Shown piece by piece: positions 22,634 to 23,140 of a DNA stretch of 23,140 nt (position 1 is the stretch's first letter; every line of letters starts with the position of its first letter). This DNA is from DUUS01 sp964416365 (GTDB taxonomy: Bacteria > Bacillota_I > Bacilli_A > RF39 > UBA660). Below the pieces are notes generated by a model. It ran no database searches and had not been told where the DNA came from. It saw nothing but the letters and a program-made list of their open reading frames with translations. Made by a program: the position numbers and the translations under genes. The stretch covers positions 1-23,140 of the forward strand of contig CAYQDO010000014.1 of the NCBI GenBank assembly GCA_964416365.1. Reading direction: 5' to 3'.

Positions 22634-22927
22634 TAATTCTTGAATTTCTTTTTTTAATTTCTTATCAATAATTTCTTCTTCTAAACTTTTATTTAAATAA
22701 ATAACTATTTCTTTAAAATGTATTTTCTTTTGGATTTGCATTAAAATATTAACGATATCAGTAGTCATCACTTTAAGATTAGTTGAAGGTCTTTCTTTCA
22801 AATTAATTCCAATAAGTTTATTTATTATTTTTTTACATAAACTTATTTCATAATTCTTATAATTTAATATATTACTTAATCCTTTAATAAAAATTAAGAG
22901 ATTTTTAAGTGGTTGTAAATATGACAT
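22625..22927 (-). CDS. Hypothetical protein, about 100 aa
   Basis: Lys/Glu/Ile-rich, predicted helical and soluble, ending KKEIQELLN. I do not recognise a family. The ATG at 22927 is used; the frame stays open to a TTG at 22972, and neither has a convincing ribosome-binding site. It converges on the sortase gene with a 9-nt overlap of 3' ends and no visible terminator between them. Its 5' end overlaps the integrase remnant on the other strand, so it may have arrived with, or been cut by, the same rearrangement. Coding status is moderately supported by composition only. Confidence 0.5.
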   Translation of the reverse strand: MSYLQPLKNLLIFIKGLSNILNYKNYEISLCKKIINKLIGINLKERPSTNLKVMTTDIVNILMQIQKKIHFKEIVIYLNKSLEEEIIDKKLKKEIQELLN

Positions 22928-23007
22928 TAAATACTTATTCTCATTTAACACTAAGTGATGAATATAAAGCAATTGATGAATTAAATAAGTTAAAAAACAA
23001 TTTGTAA
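22909..23007 (+). pseudogene. 3' remnant of a tyrosine-recombinase (phage-type) integrase
   Basis: An open stretch of 32 codons between two stops reads NMTLNTYSHLTLSDEYKAID and then ELNKLKNNL. NMTLNTYSHL is the classic C-terminal active-site strand of phage and transposon tyrosine recombinases, including the nucleophile Tyr in TYSH. Everything upstream (catalytic R, K, H boxes) is missing; the sequence there belongs to a minus-strand frame. This looks like the tail of a deleted integrating element. The hairpin and repeats just downstream fit an old attachment region. Confidence 0.65.
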
Positions 23008-23018
23008 ATCACATTAAT

Positions 23019-23111
23019 AAGGGATTACTAAGGGATTTAGTTATCAAAGTATATTAAAACCCTTACATTGTAAGGGTTTAATAACAAAATGGTCGGGAAA
23101 TAAAAGGGATT
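23019..23111 (+). repeat. Three direct copies of AAGGGATT
   Basis: AAGGGATT at 23019-23026, 23030-23037 and 23104-23111, the first two in an 11-nt period. They may be integrase arm sites or part of an att region; chance is not excluded, since no statistics were run. Confidence 0.35.
23057..23079. terminator. Hairpin, possible terminator of the lost integrase gene
   Basis: AAACCCTTAC (23057-23066), loop ATT, GTAAGGGTTT (23070-23079). Ten perfect pairs, with only short T tails on either strand. It lies 50 nt after the integrase remnant. 23080-23140 holds no gene that I can see. Confidence 0.6.
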
Positions 23112-23140
23112 TCCAAATTTTCATCTATGATGTTTTATTA

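Noticed and set aside
23090..23140. tRNA gene on the minus strand starting from TGGTCGGGA
   Set aside because: The acceptor end looks right, but the next 17 nt do not form a T-arm (no TTCRA-type loop and no 5-bp stem), and the window ends before a full tRNA could be tested.
1..23140. CRISPR array, insertion sequence or toxin-antitoxin pair
   Set aside because: No spaced direct repeats, transposase motifs or paired small toxin/antitoxin genes were seen; the only mobile trace is the integrase tail at the right end.

Overview
The window is strongly AT-rich. Genes are tightly packed on both strands, have good Shine-Dalgarno sites, and use TGA as a real stop (the phosphoketolase gene ends on it), so the code is standard rather than the Mycoplasma type. 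A low-molecular-weight PBP, sortase-type and thioester-type surface proteins, phosphoketolase fermentation and a collagen-like surface protein point to a low-GC Gram-positive Bacilli-like bacterium. An uncultured gut lineage of the RF39/Erysipelotrichia type is plausible; this is inference from gene content and base composition. No rRNA, tRNA, CRISPR array or intact mobile element was found.

Layout. 1-2510 (+): a phage-protein-like orphan, a DUF2935 two-domain four-helix protein, a gene-free stretch that looks like a terminated small RNA, and a collagen-like (Gly-Pro-Thr) surface protein. 2641-5822 (-): a three-gene ABC-2 exporter (ATPase plus two permeases). 5921-6568 (+): a membrane-anchored orphan. 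6632-7741 (-): an Ig-like (BIG2) plus NlpC/P60-like secreted enzyme. 7834-11771 (+): a queuosine-salvage (DUF2419) protein, a half-size ABC exporter with a degenerate ATPase, and a D-Ala-D-Ala carboxypeptidase, each with its own promoter. 11768-11938 (-): a 56-residue zinc-ribbon protein whose ribosome-binding site lies in a perfect 12-bp inverted repeat. 12084-13670 (+): a three-gene operon (small helical protein, E2-like acyltransferase fold without its catalytic His, permuted papain-like hydrolase). 13686-16025 (-): phosphoketolase. 16107-20783 (-): two very large MacB/FtsX-type exporters that are translationally coupled. 20887-22633 (+): a thioester-domain-like surface protein with Ser in place of the thioester Cys, overlapping a sortase gene that lacks the usual Arg. 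22625-23140: a small unknown gene, a 3' remnant of a tyrosine-recombinase integrase, a hairpin and short direct repeats.

The common theme is the cell envelope: three or four exporters, two papain-fold hydrolases, a PBP, a sortase and two surface proteins. Most promoters share an extended -10 element (TGNTATAAT), have no good -35, and give short leaders. The two exceptions are the most interesting regulatory spots: a TGATATAAT with no gene behind it but a terminator about 200 nt later (candidate small RNA), and a TTGACA-17-TATATT promoter with a leader of about 70 nt that can hide the zinc-ribbon gene's ribosome-binding site. Proteins with altered catalytic residues recur (ABC NBD, E2-like fold, thioester domain, sortase). 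The divergent exporter / thioester-like / sortase locus at 16.1-22.6 kb is the best candidate for an undescribed surface system.
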